Shown here: positions 34,039 through 34,615 of the stretch, piece after piece
How positions within the stretch are numbered: the first letter of the stretch is position 1
Layout: every line of letters begins with the position of its first letter
DNA from: Desulfuromonadaceae bacterium
GTDB taxonomy: Bacteria > Desulfobacterota > Desulfuromonadia > Desulfuromonadales > Geopsychrobacteraceae
NCBI GenBank assembly: GCA_016744555.1
Contig: JADGED010000002.1
Span: 1-34,615 of the forward strand
Length of the DNA stretch: 34,615 bases
Reading direction: 5' to 3'
Position numbers and translations under genes: made by a program
The notes under the pieces: generated by a model
Seen by the model: the letters and a program-made list of their open reading frames with translations, nothing else
Told to the model about the DNA's origin: nothing
Databases searched by the model: none

Positions 34039-34615
34039 TCAACTAAACAGAGGTGGTTCAACACCCATTATATGGTGAATACAGCTAACAGCACCTATCA
34101 ACATCTCTTCTTTTTCTCGCCCCTTTTCTAGTACAATCTTTCGCTGCCGACTATGGGGGAAATTGACAATCTCATGGGAAACCATCTGCCCAGATTCGAC
34201 ATATTCCTTTACTAAACTTTTTGAGATAAGCGATATTCCGCCACCTGAAAGGACCATTTCACAGGTCAATTTTAAATCGTCAGAAGTTACAACCGAAGGA
34301 AAATCGTTTAACCCTTTTCCATGCTCTTCCAACCCAGTCAATAATAATTCTCTGGAGCTACAACCGTCTTCACGAATAAACAAGTTAAACTTAAACAAAT
34401 CGTCGACAGTACATGGGTTGTCGTTGAAATTTAATTTAGGAGAAGTAACAAAAACTAGATCGTCATCCGGCAATGGAAAGGTGGTAAACATGCTTACATC
34501 GGTCTTTCGACAATGCTCAATAACTGAAACATCAAATTCTTTATTCATAATTCCGACCAAAGCTTGATCTGAGTTATGGAATGAAAAGTTAAGATCGATA
34601 TGAGCATTGCTACTG
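34039..34615 (-). CDS. LysR-type transcriptional regulator, C-terminal part (cut by window edge)
   Basis: The frame stays open to base 34615, so the N-terminal helix-turn-helix lies beyond the window. The visible 191 residues look like a LysR effector-binding domain: a stretch resembling the LysR GxxxxL...G.xDvxI pattern (NSDQALVGIMNKEFDVSVIE), the LVFVTSP strand, and the typical LKLTCEMVLSGGGISLISKSLV segment, ending in a basic strand (RQRKIVLEKGRE). The effector and targets cannot be told from this half. An in-frame TTG at 34560 is internal, not a start. The gene ends against the two-way terminator shared with rlmD. Confidence 0.82.
   Translation of the reverse strand, partial: SSNAHIDLNFSFHNSDQALVGIMNKEFDVSVIEHCRKTDVSMFTTFPLPDDDLVFVTSPKLNFNDNPCTVDDLFKFNLFIREDGCSSRELLLTGLEEHGKGLNDFPSVVTSDDLKLTCEMVLSGGGISLISKSLVKEYVESGQMVSHEIVNFPHSRQRKIVLEKGREKEEMLIGAVSCIHHIMGVEPPLFS

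Overview
This 34.6 kb window is a dense stretch of core bacterial chromosome, AT-rich by eye. It encodes Kdo and lipopolysaccharide-export genes, so the host is Gram-negative. The gene order kdsB-pyrG-kdsA-kdsD-kdsC-lptC-lptA-lptB-rpoN-hpf-ptsN-hprK-rapZ-PTS, with an HPr kinase in a Gram-negative, points to a relative of Geobacter, Desulfuromonas or Pelobacter (Desulfuromonadales). That placement is inferred from gene order and protein character; no search was run.

Layout. (1) 1-1911, plus strand: a c-di-GMP response regulator (REC tail-PAS-GGDEF-EAL) cut by the left edge. (2) 2030-2542, plus strand: a small cyclophilin, ended by a two-way terminator shared with metK. (3) 2627-25686, minus strand: about 23 kb of collinear genes. 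In transcription order they are phoH, a PgpH-type HD phosphohydrolase, ybeY, corC-like, lnt, kdsB, pyrG, kdsA, kdsD, kdsC, lptC, lptA, lptB, rpoN, hpf, ptsN, hprK, rapZ, mannose-family EIIA, EIIB, EIIC and EIID, ptsH, ptsI and metK. (4) 25865-29184, plus strand: two adjacent genes, a HEAT-like protein and an HD-GYP-like protein, that appear to share an N-terminal module; then ettA. (5) 30924-31224: a gene-free gap full of palindromes. (6) 31225-32283, minus strand: ispG. (7) 32504-33886, plus strand: a TrmA/RlmD-type rRNA methyltransferase. (8) 34039-34615, minus strand: the C-terminal part of a LysR-type regulator cut by the right edge.

How the genes fit together. The minus-strand block joins RNA and ribosome quality control (PhoH/YbeZ, YbeY, HPF), envelope building (Lnt, the Kdo pathway KdsD-KdsA-KdsC-KdsB with CTP from PyrG, and Lpt export) and a phosphotransferase circuit. 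That circuit has EI, one HPr with both His15 and Ser46, HPr kinase, EIIA-Ntr, sigma-54, RapZ and a complete mannose-type permease. Many junctions are one-base stop/start overlaps (TAATG or TGATG), which suggests translational coupling. An apparent internal promoter and a 5' leader hairpin precede hpf, and a strong hairpin separates hpf from ptsN, so the block is probably several transcription units.

Most of the window is ordinary core genome. The items most worth a second look are the paired HEAT/HD-GYP-like genes, the palindrome-rich element after ettA, the hpf leader hairpin and hpf-ptsN hairpin, the 101-nt pgpH/ybeY overlap, and the self-contained PTS/HprK circuit. I found no CRISPR array, transposase, tRNA, rRNA or prophage gene.
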